Below are positions 24,942 to 34,817 of a DNA stretch of 64,000 bases, piece after piece. The translations under genes were made by a program, and so were the position numbers. Location: assembly GCF_000741165.1 (NCBI RefSeq), contig NZ_JGYN01000021.1:1-64000 (forward strand), read 5' to 3'. Below the pieces are notes generated by a model that was not told where the DNA came from, made no database searches, and saw only the letters and a program-made list of their open reading frames with translations. The stretch comes from Bifidobacterium biavatii DSM 23969 (lineage in GTDB: Bacteria > Actinomycetota > Actinomycetes > Actinomycetales > Bifidobacteriaceae). Each line of letters starts with the position of its first letter. Within the stretch, counting starts at the first letter, position 1.

Positions 24942-25916
24942 ATGCGTTTTTCCATCATCATGCCTATATACAACGTGGAACAGTATTTGGAGGAATGCGT
25001 CAACAGTGTCCTATCCCAAGATTTCATAGATTATGAGCTCATTCTCGTCGACGACGGGTCACCTGACGGTTGCCCGGTGATATGCGACCGCTATGCGAAA
25101 CAGGACAAAAGAATTCGTGTCGTCCACCAGCGTAACGGAGGCCTGTCGGACGCCCGCAACACCGGGCTCAGCATGTGTAAGGGCGAATATGTAGTCTTCA
25201 TCGACAGCGATGACGCCATGTGTAACGGTGTGCTGTCACATGTGAACAAAGCTATCGAATCGAATGGACGGCCGCAGATCGTTGTTGGGGAAATTGTGTA
25301 CTGGCATGACGGTAAGGAGAAGAAAGCCGATCACCAATCATGCTGGAGTAACCAAGACGGACGTTCGTTCCTCGAGGTGTTGCAGGAATACGCCAAACAG
25401 GATGTCTATCTTCCTTGGAAGGCATATCAAAGCGTCTATCGGAAGGACTTCCTTCAATCGAATTCGTTGGAGTATAAGAAAGGATTGATCGGCGCGGAGG
25501 ATTGTGACTTCTTCCTTCAGCTGGCGCCCAGAGTGTCATCCTTCCGATTTGTGGATTTCCCTCTTGTGAAGTACAGGATTATGCGTGAGGGGTCAGTCAT
25601 CACCTCCCCCTCCTATTGTGCCGTAAAAGGGCAGCTCGAGGTGTTCGCGAACGCAGCACGTCACGCTGACATTTTCCCCGACGTAGCCTTAATGAGCCGG
25701 TATTTCGCTGAGAAATACGCAAATATCATCATTCTCATCAATCTTCTCAAAGGATCCGAGAAACGGGATTGCATGCGCATCGTCAAAGACAATATGGATC
25801 TGATGCAATACCTGACACGCACGCCCAAATACCGCGTGTCGCGTCTGGTATGGCGGACGTTTGGCATTGATTACGGCAACCGGTTGTTGTCTGGCTTGAA
25901 ACGTCTGGGTCTATGA
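24942..25916 (+). CDS. Glycosyltransferase family 2
   Basis: 324 residues, GT-A fold: FSIIMPIYNVEQYLEECVNS at the start, LILVDDGSPDGCPVICD (nucleotide-binding Asp), NGGLSDARNTGLSMCKGEYVVFIDSDD (DxD metal site), then an acceptor half with IGAEDCDFFLQ, the ED catalytic-base motif. It is an inverting cytoplasmic transferase for the EPS repeat unit. The ATG at 24942 has AAAGG six bases upstream. It is the first gene of the plus-strand EPS operon, followed after 24 bp by another transferase. GC content is clearly lower than in flanking chromosomal genes. Confidence 0.92.
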   Translation: MRFSIIMPIYNVEQYLEECVNSVLSQDFIDYELILVDDGSPDGCPVICDRYAKQDKRIRVVHQRNGGLSDARNTGLSMCKGEYVVFIDSDDAMCNGVLSHVNKAIESNGRPQIVVGEIVYWHDGKEKKADHQSCWSNQDGRSFLEVLQEYAKQDVYLPWKAYQSVYRKDFLQSNSLEYKKGLIGAEDCDFFLQLAPRVSSFRFVDFPLVKYRIMREGSVITSPSYCAVKGQLEVFANAARHADIFPDVALMSRYFAEKYANIIILINLLKGSEKRDCMRIVKDNMDLMQYLTRTPKYRVSRLVWRTFGIDYGNRLLSGLKRLGL

Positions 25917-25940
25917 TCATCTGAGGAGGGAAGAGAATAC

Positions 25941-27062
25941 ATGCGGAAGAAGCTGCTCATCATTCAAGAGGCGATGGGAGGCTGCGGACGAAACGTCGCA
26001 GACATCGTACGAGGCGTAGACCAGAGTCGTTTTGATGTGACGGTGATTTACGGTACATCCCGCATGGATGATTACTATCGTGACGCGATGCCCGAGATGA
26101 TGGCCAAGGCCACCATGATTCCGTGCGCGCATCTGGTTCGTGAAATCAGTCCAAAACAGGAAATCAAAGCGTATCGGTTCATCAAATCCGTGATCAGGGA
26201 CCTTCACCCGGACATCGTGCATTGCCATAGTTCCAAGGCCGGTATCATCGGCCGGGCCGCGGCGAAGAGTACGGGCGTGAAGAAGGTGTTCTACACACCG
26301 CATGCGTATTCCTTCCTCGCTCCGGAGTTCTCGGGGACCAAGCGTCGTGCATTCATCGCAATCGAGCGGTTCTTCAGTCGTCATATGACCACGCTGACGT
26401 TCAACGTGTCGCAAGGCGAGAAGCAAAGCGCATTGTCTCATAATCTGGACAGACCATCGAAGTTCAAGGTTATCTACAACGGCATCCCGGACATCGCGGT
26501 GCCGTCGCAAGAGGAATCGCGCAGCAAGCTGGGGCTGCCCCAGAACGTGCCCGTCGTCGGAGTCACCGCGCGTTTGGTGGATCAGAAAGACCCGATGACG
26601 TTCGCCCGCATTGCGAAAAAGGTCATTGTAAACAACCCTGATGTACATTTCGTATACATCGGCGACGGCCCGTATCATAATCGGGTGGCGGATTTCTGCC
26701 GGCAACACGGTATCGACGACCATGTCCATCTGCTCGGCTACCGCGCAGACGCCGAGCTGGTGGTTTCTGCCTTCGACGTATACCTGTTGACCTCACTGTA
26801 TGAGGGGTTCCCTTATTCCCCGGTCGAGGCGCTACGCGCAGGCGTCCCGATCGTGGCGACTCGGACCACTGGCAACACCGAAATCGTGCGTCCCCATGGC
26901 AATGGTCTGATGTTCCCTGTGGGAGATGCCGACGCAGGGGCGAGAGCCGTTGAAACCGTGCTTGCGGATGCCTACGATCCGGACACCGTCAGAAAGACGT
27001 TCCTCGACAACTTCACCGTCGACACGATGCTCACCCGAATCCAAGAAGAATACCTGAGGTAA
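25941..27062 (+). CDS. Glycosyltransferase family 4
   Basis: 373 residues, GT-B fold. The start LLIIQEAMGGCGRNVADIVRG and DIVHCHSSKAGIIGRAAAK are typical of the N-terminal acceptor domain. The C-terminal part has VPVVGVTARLVDQKDPMTFARI, VHFVYIGDGPYHNRV and TSLYEGFPYSPVEALRAGVPIVATRTTGN, the donor-binding block. It is a retaining, cytoplasmic transferase. GAGGAGGGAAG precedes the ATG. Only two bases separate its stop codon from the next start, so it is tightly coupled to the downstream GT2. Confidence 0.92.
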   Translation: MRKKLLIIQEAMGGCGRNVADIVRGVDQSRFDVTVIYGTSRMDDYYRDAMPEMMAKATMIPCAHLVREISPKQEIKAYRFIKSVIRDLHPDIVHCHSSKAGIIGRAAAKSTGVKKVFYTPHAYSFLAPEFSGTKRRAFIAIERFFSRHMTTLTFNVSQGEKQSALSHNLDRPSKFKVIYNGIPDIAVPSQEESRSKLGLPQNVPVVGVTARLVDQKDPMTFARIAKKVIVNNPDVHFVYIGDGPYHNRVADFCRQHGIDDHVHLLGYRADAELVVSAFDVYLLTSLYEGFPYSPVEALRAGVPIVATRTTGNTEIVRPHGNGLMFPVGDADAGARAVETVLADAYDPDTVRKTFLDNFTVDTMLTRIQEEYLR

Positions 27063-27064
27063 GG

Positions 27065-28063
27065 ATGCCTGAGACGAATATGACACAGCAGCATGAGACC
27101 GCCCCACTGTTTTCCGTGGTGGCACCGGTTTACGGGGTAGAACAGTATCTGGACACATGTGTGGCGAGCATACTGGGACAGTCCTTCGACGATTTCGAAC
27201 TCATTCTCGTCGATGACGGATCTCCGGATGATTGCCCGGCAAAATGCGATCGATGGGCGGCAAAAGACACCCGTGTCAGGGTCATCCACCAAACCAATAA
27301 GGGGCTTTCCGGCGCCCGCAACACCGGACTAGACGCAGCACGCGGCGAATTTGTTCTGTTCGTGGATTCGGATGATGCCATCGAAAACGATTTGCTCGAG
27401 TTATGCGCTCACGCCATTCATATGGATTCCACGGTGGATGTGGTGTATTTCGGATACACGGTCCCGGGCAGAGCGAGGAAATACGCCCTGCCCGCCAATC
27501 TGACCGATCACGCGAATCATAGGCGTGACGTACTGTGGAACATTGTCCGAGGCGTCATCCCATCGCACGCATGGCAATTCGTCGCGCAAAGGTCGCTATA
27601 TCAAGGGATCACGTTCCCCGTTGGCCGCGTTGCGGAAGATGTGGCGGTGACCTATCGCGTCATATCCCGAGCCAACAAAGTGTACGCGCTCCCCGACTGC
27701 TTGTATCGATATCAAGTGCGAAGTGACTCAATCATCGGACGTTCTCAGGAGAAGCAGCTTTCCTATTACAAGGACGAGGTGACATCGTTCCGGGAGATGA
27801 GGGCCGCATTCCACGATGACAGAGAACTACTCATCGCCGCCGACATCAACATGCTCGACCATTTGTTCGCGCATTACATCTATGCGAACGATCGTGCTGT
27901 AGCGAGGTCCGTGGCCGCTCTTATTTCCGACGAATCGAAGTCTCTACGGAATGACGGAGTTCCTTTGACCTATAGGTGCAAGATGGTTCTGCTGGACGCA
28001 GGTGTCTTAGGCGCCTATTCGGCCATACGCAATATAGTAAAGTCCATAATCAAGGGAAAGTAG
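27065..28063 (+). CDS. Glycosyltransferase family 2
   Basis: 332 residues, paralogous to the GT2 at 24942: FSVVAPVYGVEQYLDTCVAS, LILVDDGSPDDCPAKCDRW, NKGLSGARNTGLDAARGEFVLFVDSDD, then VAEDVAVTYRVI for the catalytic base. The C-terminal 90 residues differ, so acceptor specificity probably differs. The ribosome binding site GAGGTAAGG overlaps the end of the preceding gene. An in-frame ATG at 27080 is a possible alternative start. Confidence 0.91.
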   Translation: MPETNMTQQHETAPLFSVVAPVYGVEQYLDTCVASILGQSFDDFELILVDDGSPDDCPAKCDRWAAKDTRVRVIHQTNKGLSGARNTGLDAARGEFVLFVDSDDAIENDLLELCAHAIHMDSTVDVVYFGYTVPGRARKYALPANLTDHANHRRDVLWNIVRGVIPSHAWQFVAQRSLYQGITFPVGRVAEDVAVTYRVISRANKVYALPDCLYRYQVRSDSIIGRSQEKQLSYYKDEVTSFREMRAAFHDDRELLIAADINMLDHLFAHYIYANDRAVARSVAALISDESKSLRNDGVPLTYRCKMVLLDAGVLGAYSAIRNIVKSIIKGK

Positions 28064-28078
28064 GAGGGCAAGTCCATC

Positions 28079-29092
28079 ATGGGATTGAAGAATGTCATCA
28101 AAAGCATGTTGCCCGAGTCCTTCCTGATCTGGACAAGAAGGAAGCGGTCATTCCATACGCTCAGGCGGAATTATCTCGCGCAGGCGAAGCGCTTCTCCCG
28201 TTGGGAGGCCTACAACGGAGTACAAGAGATTGGTGGTGTGGAAGCACGCATGATCTTCTACACGCATCAACTGGAGAAGGGATTCACCTTCGACCACTAC
28301 GGGTACGGGCGCGGCAAAGTGGCCTTGCAACATTTGTCTAGACTGTTCGGCGTCATGAAGCGGATCGACCCGCAATGGCACGCCAACGATATCTACCGGG
28401 AGGCTATAAGCGCGTTAGCTGAATACCGTGCCCGGCACCTCGACGCCGGCAAGGACATTACGTTCCTGCAGCACATGATGCCCTCCGACGTGTGGCAGGA
28501 TATCGTCGTCGCACCGCGCGGCAACGGGTTCATGACCATCACCGCCGAGAGCAAAAGCCACAACAAAGAAATCGGTTTCGCCGAACTCGCCGAGCATCGT
28601 CATTCGGTCCGGTCGTTTCGTGAGGACGTTCCTATCACGCATGAACAGATCGAGGAGGCCGTGCATATCGCATTGCGCTCCCCCTCCGTGTGCAACAGAC
28701 AACCAGCTCGCATCCGACTGTATACGAATCCCGATCTGGTATCACAAATCCTGAAACTCCAAGGCGGATTCGGCGGGTATGCATGCCCTCCCGGACTGCT
28801 GCTCATCACCGCCGATCTCCGCGCATTCATGAGCGAAAACGAACGCAATGAGGCATATGTCGATGGGGGCCTGTTCGGCATGTCCATGCTGTATGCGTTG
28901 GAGTACGAATCCATTGCTGCTTGCCCGCTCAACGCCATGTTCTATCGCGACGTCGAAGAGAAAACCAGACAGCTGCTGGGAATCCCGGATTATGAGGTCT
29001 TCATCATGTATATTGCAGTCGGGCATTTTCCTAATAAAACTTTTACCTGTACATCGCATAGGTTCACCATCAACAAGGTGTTCAAAGACTAA
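28079..29092 (+). CDS. Nitroreductase-fold protein in the EPS operon
   Basis: 337 residues. The first 165 form an unassigned, Lys/Arg-rich helical region containing RMIFYTHQLEKGFTFDHYGYGRG. The rest is an FMN-dependent nitroreductase domain: RHSVRSFREDVPITHEQIEEAVHIALRSPSVCNRQPARI (FMN-binding N-terminal helix and loop) and YVDGGLFGMSMLYALEYESIAACPLNA. The enzyme class uses NAD(P)H and FMN. Similar nitroreductase genes occur in some EPS clusters, but the reaction there is not established; modifying a sugar or pyruvyl group is inference. A strong GGAGGG precedes the ATG, and the gap to the preceding gene is 15 bp. Confidence 0.88.
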   Translation: MGLKNVIKSMLPESFLIWTRRKRSFHTLRRNYLAQAKRFSRWEAYNGVQEIGGVEARMIFYTHQLEKGFTFDHYGYGRGKVALQHLSRLFGVMKRIDPQWHANDIYREAISALAEYRARHLDAGKDITFLQHMMPSDVWQDIVVAPRGNGFMTITAESKSHNKEIGFAELAEHRHSVRSFREDVPITHEQIEEAVHIALRSPSVCNRQPARIRLYTNPDLVSQILKLQGGFGGYACPPGLLLITADLRAFMSENERNEAYVDGGLFGMSMLYALEYESIAACPLNAMFYRDVEEKTRQLLGIPDYEVFIMYIAVGHFPNKTFTCTSHRFTINKVFKD

Positions 29093-29131
29093 AATCGTCC
29101 CCATACACGGCTTATAAGAGGAAGAAGAATA

Positions 29132-30568
29132 ATGAAGTTGTGTCTGCTGAGTGGCATTTCGTTGGTAGTTTCCATCTATTGCCTGTGCGTCAATACCAAC
29201 GATATGTACGAGTACGTTTTCTTTCTTCCTCTACTGTACTCTGTCGTCAGCGCACTATTCTTCATTGGCATCAGTTCGAAACGCACCTACAGATTGAGCC
29301 TTCTGTACTATTTCTCGAACGCAGTTATTTTCATTCGTTACGTAGCAACCCCTTTTTTCACCGTGTATTCCGATGGATTAATCAAATGGGGGTGGGGACC
29401 TGATCCATCGTCAAAGGTCATGCTTCAGGCAATCGTATTGATGAGCATCGAAGAGATAACCGTCTTTGTAACCTTGTACATCGCGATTCGTCATTATTCA
29501 CGCCATACACATGCGCTACCCCAGCAACGGGCCATAGACGCACGCGGTGAACATATAGGCATCATCGGCCTCTACGGTGTGTTGGCCTTTCTGCTCACCT
29601 TGGCAGTGAAACCCGTTCTCGTGCTTCCCGCGGACGTAAACTCTGACAATGTGCAAACCGTGGCTACCCGGCAAGCGGAGGACACCGCTGGCAGCGGCAT
29701 TTTTGTTATTCTAGGCAACACTAGCAAAATTGTGCTATTCTGCGTGCTGCTCATCCTTTGTAAACGCGCATATGACCGATGGCGCAGCGGATTCTTTATC
29801 TTCTGCGCAATCGTTGTCGTCCTTGTCAATGTATACTTCAATATCAGTATCACACGCATACGCATGATTTTCGCGGCCGTAATCGGCCTGTACTTCCTAA
29901 GTCTCCTCTTCAAGCGCATTCCCAAAACTGCGTATATTCTTGCCGCCATTATCTGCATAGTCGGCTTCATCAATATATCTCTGTTCAAATTCTCATATGC
30001 ATTGAATGGAACAAATAACATTCAATTGATGACTGCAACGATGACCGCACAATTCCAAGATTATTTCGCCGGCCCAAGGCTAGTAGGTCAAATGATCGAT
30101 ATGCATTCCACATATCATAGACAAATTAACCTATCTACTTTCTTCAATGACTTCTTAGGTAGCGTTCCTTTTGTCTCCAACTATGTCGACCAAACCAACA
30201 GAATCAATTACTATTTCAATAGCTATAACAACATAAATAATTCAACTCTAATTGCCCCGGTACTGGGAACGGGTTATGACTATTTCCCAGCTTTCCCGTT
30301 TTTCTTCACCATTATGTTTGAATTTTTCGTCATCAAATTCGATTCGTTGATGATCAGCACATCCAAGATATCCTATAGATATTTGTATGCGTATATGGGT
30401 TTTTGCTGCGCAATGTGCATGGGCTATAGCACACAAAATATCTTTGCCGTGTTTGCCAGTACTTTTATACCGTTGTTAGCTCTGTTAAAAATCAACGATT
30501 GGATCATACTCCGGTTTGCAAATACTACATATAATCCTGTACGTATATTAAATTCTTCGAAGGTTTGA
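29132..30568 (+). CDS. EPS repeat-unit polymerase (Wzy-like)
   Basis: 478 residues with about 12 membrane helices and a large periplasm-facing loop near residues 300-380, rich in Asn/Tyr (NYYFNSYNNINNSTL). There is no enzyme motif, as is usual for Wzy. Its position as the last gene of the plus-strand operon and its low GC content (clearly below the window average) fit the Wzy of a variable EPS cluster. The site AAGAGGAAG precedes the ATG. The alternative, a general membrane transporter, is less likely given the context. Confidence 0.82.
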   Translation: MKLCLLSGISLVVSIYCLCVNTNDMYEYVFFLPLLYSVVSALFFIGISSKRTYRLSLLYYFSNAVIFIRYVATPFFTVYSDGLIKWGWGPDPSSKVMLQAIVLMSIEEITVFVTLYIAIRHYSRHTHALPQQRAIDARGEHIGIIGLYGVLAFLLTLAVKPVLVLPADVNSDNVQTVATRQAEDTAGSGIFVILGNTSKIVLFCVLLILCKRAYDRWRSGFFIFCAIVVVLVNVYFNISITRIRMIFAAVIGLYFLSLLFKRIPKTAYILAAIICIVGFINISLFKFSYALNGTNNIQLMTATMTAQFQDYFAGPRLVGQMIDMHSTYHRQINLSTFFNDFLGSVPFVSNYVDQTNRINYYFNSYNNINNSTLIAPVLGTGYDYFPAFPFFFTIMFEFFVIKFDSLMISTSKISYRYLYAYMGFCCAMCMGYSTQNIFAVFASTFIPLLALLKINDWIILRFANTTYNPVRILNSSKV

Positions 30569-30799
30569 CCACTGAATGATATAGGTGCGGCAACTTTGTT
30601 GCATCCCACACTTGTCGGGCCTCCTTCTATCCATGCGATGGACGTATGATGAGAAGTATCGATAATGATACACCGAATCAAGGCGAGACTCGTGCTCAGG
30701 CTTTGCCATCAAAGGTTGTTGGCATCTGTTCAATGGCAAAAAATTTTGGAGGGTTGAGTGCCGGGTGTTATTCCGGTACTTTGGTTACTGCGGGACGGC

Positions 30800-31290
30800 A
30801 CCTATGTGCGTGGTGTTGGACACCGCCGGTGTCGTCCTTGTTTGCTGTGGCTTGTTGATGGTTCCTTGCCGGTGGCGTGTTCGCGCATGTTTCAGTCGCC
30901 GATTTCTATCCAAGTGGTGTTGTGCACAATCCTGTCCATAATGGCATCGGCGTGGGTGCCGCCGCCGAGTCGCTGGTGCCAATCCTTCTAGGGGTATTGG
31001 GCGGCAAACAGGGTGCTCTGCCGGTGTCATGGCGTCGTTCCATAAGCTCGAACAGAAAGGCGCGGAAGCGCTCCCCTCGGGCGGGTCGAACAACCATTCG
31101 TCGAGCGCAAGGACCGCATACGCGCTGTATCGTTTGAGCAGTTTCGAGCGTCCATGGGGCCCGTCAGCCTGACGCCATTCCTCCTCGAGGTCGGGGATGC
31201 GGGTGTAGCGGGCGCGGTACCGGTTGCGGCACGCCTGTCGGGCCAGGGCGCAGATGATCCAGTTTTTGCCGGTGATCACACACCTGATGA
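30800..31290 (-). pseudogene. istB: Relic of IS21-family helper ATPase (IstB)
   Basis: Reading leftward, the frame gives ITGKNWIICALARQACRNRY (remains of Walker A and following helix), TRIPDLEEEWRQADGPHGRSKLLKRY and LALDEWLFDPPEG (Walker B region). A frameshift then moves the continuation RAFLFELMERRHDTG into another frame. The end (IEIGD, then a stop, then NMREHATGKE) has a nonsense codon. The N-terminal half and the partner transposase IstA are absent. The region 30569-30800 beside it shows no gene. It marks an old insertion at the right end of the EPS operon. Confidence 0.85.
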
Positions 31291-31394
31291 AACCGCACGT
31301 CCTTTACACACCCCAATCAGGAAAGACAGCTTTACCAACGAACCACGTCGCCCGAATCTCAGATATCTTTTATGAATATGATTTTTGCTATAGT

Positions 31395-31437
31395 TTTTCA
31401 AAGTACAGTTTGAAAACATCGTCGTTCATGCTATAAT
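31395..31437 (+). promoter_or_regulatory. Promoter with overlapping inverted repeat, leaderless start
   Basis: TTGAAA (31410-31415) and TATAAT (31432-31437) with a 16-base spacer form a near-consensus promoter. Inverted arms TTTTCAAA (31395-31402) and TTTGAAAA (31409-31416) cover the -35 box and suggest a repressor site. The -10 box ends only seven bases before the ATG at 31445, so the transcript is probably leaderless. Confidence 0.7.
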
Positions 31438-31444
31438 TCATAAT

Positions 31445-32677
31445 ATGAATGTGAGAATTACCGCAAACACGGTCGAACGTACAACATACTTGAACTGGAT
31501 CGAATCCCTCCGGGACAAGCACGTCATCAAAGTCGTCACCGGGGTGCGCCGCAGCGGCAAGAGCACGCTGCTCAAACTTTATCGGCAACGACTTGTCGCT
31601 CAAGGAATACCGGAACAACGAATCATCACCGTCGATCTGGACCTCTTCGAGAACGAAGAACTGAGAGAGAAACATGCGCTCCACCAATACGTGCTCTCTC
31701 GCATGCAGCCCGACGGCATGAACTACATCTTCATCGACGAGGCGCAACGATGCCCCGGGTTCGAAGACGCCGTGGAAAGCTTGTACGCGCGCGACTTCAC
31801 CGACGTATACGTAACCGGCTCAAATGCACACATGCTGTCGTCCGAACTGGCAACGCTATTATCCGGACGATTCATGACCATACCGGTCCTCCCCCTATCA
31901 TTCGCGGAATTCAGTCTGGCATCAACCGAACCGGACACTCAGAGAAGGTTCTACCAATACCTCGAATGGGGAGGCTTCCCAGAAATGCTCCATTTCGCGG
32001 ATAACCCGCAATCCATGTCAAGCTATCTTGAGGGCGTATACAACACGGTACTGGTCAATGACGTGTCGGAACGTCACGCAATCCGCGACATGACCGCGCT
32101 CAAGCGCATCTCCAGATACATGTTCGCCCACGCCGGTTCCCTCGTTTCCGCCAATAAAATACAAGGAGCGCTCACATCAGCCGGACACAAGATCTCGCAA
32201 CCCACCGTTGACAACTATATTGACTACCTGACGGACGGCATGCTGTTCTATGAGGCGCAACGATACAACCTCAAAGGCAAGGACTATCTCAAATCATTGG
32301 CCAAGTATTACGCGGTCGACACGGGATTACGCAATTACGTCACCGGGTACCGATCCGAAGACATCGGTCACATGGTGGAAAACATCGTATACCTAGAACT
32401 GATCAGACGCCGATATCCCGTCCTCGTCGGCAACATCGAAGGACGGGAGGTTGATTTCGTCGTCAAAGAACAATACGCCAATGCCTACATTCAAGTAGCC
32501 CTGACCATCCACGACGCGGAGACATTGAACAGGGAAACCGCCTCATTGCGGGCCATCGGAGGATACGAACCGCGATATATCTTCGCACTGGACACGCCGG
32601 CAACCTCAAGTGAAGACGGCATCCGATACGTCAACATCATCGACTGGCTGCTCGGAAAAGACACGGTACTTCCCTAG
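31445..32677 (+). CDS. AAA_14 / DUF4143 ATPase (copy 1)
   Basis: 410 residues. An N-terminal ATPase domain has Walker A TGVRRSGKST (about residues 32-41), Walker B MNYIFIDEA (about residue 98) and VYVTGSNAHMLS, the sensor-1-like Asn. It is followed by the DUF4143 domain with LEWGGFPEM and, near the C-terminus, the nuclease-like VEGREVDFVVKE motif (E..G.E.DF.v). Members are abundant in bacteria and archaea, are often gained horizontally, and have no settled role. The gene stands alone, with a promoter overlapping an inverted repeat and no ribosome binding site. A second, distant relative is at 34934. Confidence 0.87.
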   Translation: MNVRITANTVERTTYLNWIESLRDKHVIKVVTGVRRSGKSTLLKLYRQRLVAQGIPEQRIITVDLDLFENEELREKHALHQYVLSRMQPDGMNYIFIDEAQRCPGFEDAVESLYARDFTDVYVTGSNAHMLSSELATLLSGRFMTIPVLPLSFAEFSLASTEPDTQRRFYQYLEWGGFPEMLHFADNPQSMSSYLEGVYNTVLVNDVSERHAIRDMTALKRISRYMFAHAGSLVSANKIQGALTSAGHKISQPTVDNYIDYLTDGMLFYEAQRYNLKGKDYLKSLAKYYAVDTGLRNYVTGYRSEDIGHMVENIVYLELIRRRYPVLVGNIEGREVDFVVKEQYANAYIQVALTIHDAETLNRETASLRAIGGYEPRYIFALDTPATSSEDGIRYVNIIDWLLGKDTVLP

Positions 32678-32787
32678 TGCTTTGTCAGTGCGCAAGGCGC
32701 AATGATGCGCCTTGCGCACATTTTCGAGCATCATCATCAAGATTCACAATCCATAGAAACGGAAAGATTCCAGACCAAAAAGCAAGC

Positions 32788-34707
32788 TCAGTCGGTGCGG
32801 CCTTCGATCTGCGGAGTCTGACGGAGGGTGGGCGGTGTGCTTACGCCGGGAGCCGTTTGGACGTGGGCGGTGATTTCGAGGGATTCGCCGGGGCTGAGCA
32901 GGAAGGTCTTGAGGCCGAGCGTCAGCCCGTCGTGCACGGCGATGCCGTCCAGCTTGCTGCCGTCGCTCAGCTTCCAATCGACCAGACGGCCGCCGGCGGG
33001 CGCGTACAGGAACATCGCGGTCTTGATCTGACCGTTCGCAATGCCCTCCAGCTGGTCGCCGAGCACGTACTGCGGCGTGGACGCAACCTCGTCGGCTGTC
33101 ATCATGTTGGTCACCTTGATGTGCACCGTATACTGGTTCGCACCGTTCTCGGCCGTCTTGTCGAACTCGGTGGAAATCTCGCGCTTCAGGTACCAGTCCA
33201 TCTTCGACTGCGTGATATCCGAGAAGTAGACGCCCACCTGCGGATCGGTGGCCTTGGTGACCAGATTGCCGGAAATCGGCGTCTCCTCAAGCAGCTTCTG
33301 CTCGTCCGCATTAGCACTCCACACCAGCATGTGGCCGTTCGTCACGGACGTGGTGATCGCCTTCATGAACGCCTTCGGCTCGCCCGACTGCTCCATGATG
33401 TGTTTGAACGCGCTCGCCGCGGCCGCGCTGAAGTACTCGTCCTGATTGCTCACTTCCTGATGCGCGTACACGTCGCTCAACAGGAACTTCGCGGCGTTCG
33501 TACCGTCGATCGTGGTACCGTCCTCCAACGTCACGCCGCCGGTAACAGTCAGCATGTTCTGCAGGAACACCGGGTCGATCGCGATCACGCCGTCGATCTT
33601 GGTCTTATACGTATTCGTCCACAACGCACTGGCGATCTCGCCAGTACGCGGAAAATCGGGGGTGAAGTTCACATCCTGCGGCACGCGGCCAAGCTTGTTC
33701 GTGAACAGCGTTGTTTCCTCGCCGGTCAGCGGCACAATCGGCGTGGCTGGAGTCTTCACCGTCGACTCGGCGACGAACTCGTGCATGTCGACCTTGCCGT
33801 TCGTGATCGTCATCGTACCCCACGAACCGGGCATGCCGCCCGTCGGGCGAATCTCCGCGTTCGTCTGGGCGAGGATCAGGTACGTGCGGGTCTGGCCGTC
33901 CATGGCGAGCATTTTCGGGGCGAGCTGGGCGAACACGGACGCGTTGTGCACCGTGTCGCCGATCTTGTCGAGATAGTCCTTGGCCTTGCCGATCGCGTCG
34001 GTCACCTGCTGGATATGCGTCGTGGGCACGGCGGCGAGCGAATGGTTCGCGTTCGTGATCACCGTGTCAGCCTGCTTGAGACTGTCGGCGGCCTTGTCCA
34101 CGCCGGGCACGCTGATCGTGCCGTTCGAGACGCTGATACTGTCGAGATTCATGGTGGACAGCGCATCGCTCAACGCGGGCAAGCCCTGCGAGGAAATGTT
34201 CTCGAGCGCGGTGACCGCAGTGCGCACGGCGGAAATGTCGTTGCCATAGTACGGGGTGCGCGCGGCGACGGCCCACAACACGGAGCTGGTCTCGCCGTAT
34301 GCCTTACCGACGTGCACGGAGAACTGGTCGATCGTCTTGTCGAGCGTGGACGTGTCGCCGCCGCTCAGCGAATCCTGCAGTCCGGTCGCAACCGACACGG
34401 CCTGCTGGATCTCGTTCTTTGTCTTCATCGCGGACACACCGAACCATACGGCGATGCCGGCGAGCGCGAGCAGCACGATCAGCAGGCCAATCAGGATGCG
34501 CTTGATGCGGCGGCGGCGCTTGATGCGGCGAATGTGCTGCGGGCTCATGCGACGGCGGTGATGATGCGGCTGCTGGACCGGCGACTCGACTCCCCCGTTG
34601 CCACCGTCGGCCGCGCTGCCGTTGGCGTTCTCATCGGTCATGAACGTGAACTCGTCGTCGGCCACCGGTCGATCACCATTCCTTCCGTAGACGGGCTTCG
34701 TTTGCAC
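32788..34707 (-). CDS. DUF4012 membrane-anchored extracytoplasmic protein of the EPS locus
   Basis: 639 residues. A basic cytoplasmic N-terminus (HHHRRRM, then RRIKRRRRIKR) precedes one membrane helix (ILIGLLIVLLALAGIAVWFG), then a large extracytoplasmic DUF4012 region. Visible landmarks are YLILAQTNAEIRPTGGMPGSWG and IDGVIAIDPVFLQ, both typical of the family. DUF4012 proteins in actinobacteria and Gram-positive bacteria sit in EPS/capsule clusters and are thought to assist attachment or assembly of polymer (family knowledge, mechanism unclear). The start GTG at 34707 has GGAG eight bases upstream; an ATG at 34641 is possible. No obvious terminator. Confidence 0.88.
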   Translation of the reverse strand: MQTKPVYGRNGDRPVADDEFTFMTDENANGSAADGGNGGVESPVQQPHHHRRRMSPQHIRRIKRRRRIKRILIGLLIVLLALAGIAVWFGVSAMKTKNEIQQAVSVATGLQDSLSGGDTSTLDKTIDQFSVHVGKAYGETSSVLWAVAARTPYYGNDISAVRTAVTALENISSQGLPALSDALSTMNLDSISVSNGTISVPGVDKAADSLKQADTVITNANHSLAAVPTTHIQQVTDAIGKAKDYLDKIGDTVHNASVFAQLAPKMLAMDGQTRTYLILAQTNAEIRPTGGMPGSWGTMTITNGKVDMHEFVAESTVKTPATPIVPLTGEETTLFTNKLGRVPQDVNFTPDFPRTGEIASALWTNTYKTKIDGVIAIDPVFLQNMLTVTGGVTLEDGTTIDGTNAAKFLLSDVYAHQEVSNQDEYFSAAAASAFKHIMEQSGEPKAFMKAITTSVTNGHMLVWSANADEQKLLEETPISGNLVTKATDPQVGVYFSDITQSKMDWYLKREISTEFDKTAENGANQYTVHIKVTNMMTADEVASTPQYVLGDQLEGIANGQIKTAMFLYAPAGGRLVDWKLSDGSKLDGIAVHDGLTLGLKTFLLSPGESLEITAHVQTAPGVSTPPTLRQTPQIEGRTD

Positions 34708-34817
34708 GCCTCACACTCCGTGCGAAACGAAACCCCCTCCACCACACAAAACCGGGTTTCAGTGTAGTAGAGGGGGGTGATCGCAGTGGGCTCTAGGAGG
34801 TGCCGAATCCTACTATC

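Noticed and set aside
32677-34767. A 696-residue plus-strand open frame opposite the DUF4012 gene
   Set aside because: Arg/His-rich with no domain; the reverse strand encodes a recognisable DUF4012 protein with a membrane helix.
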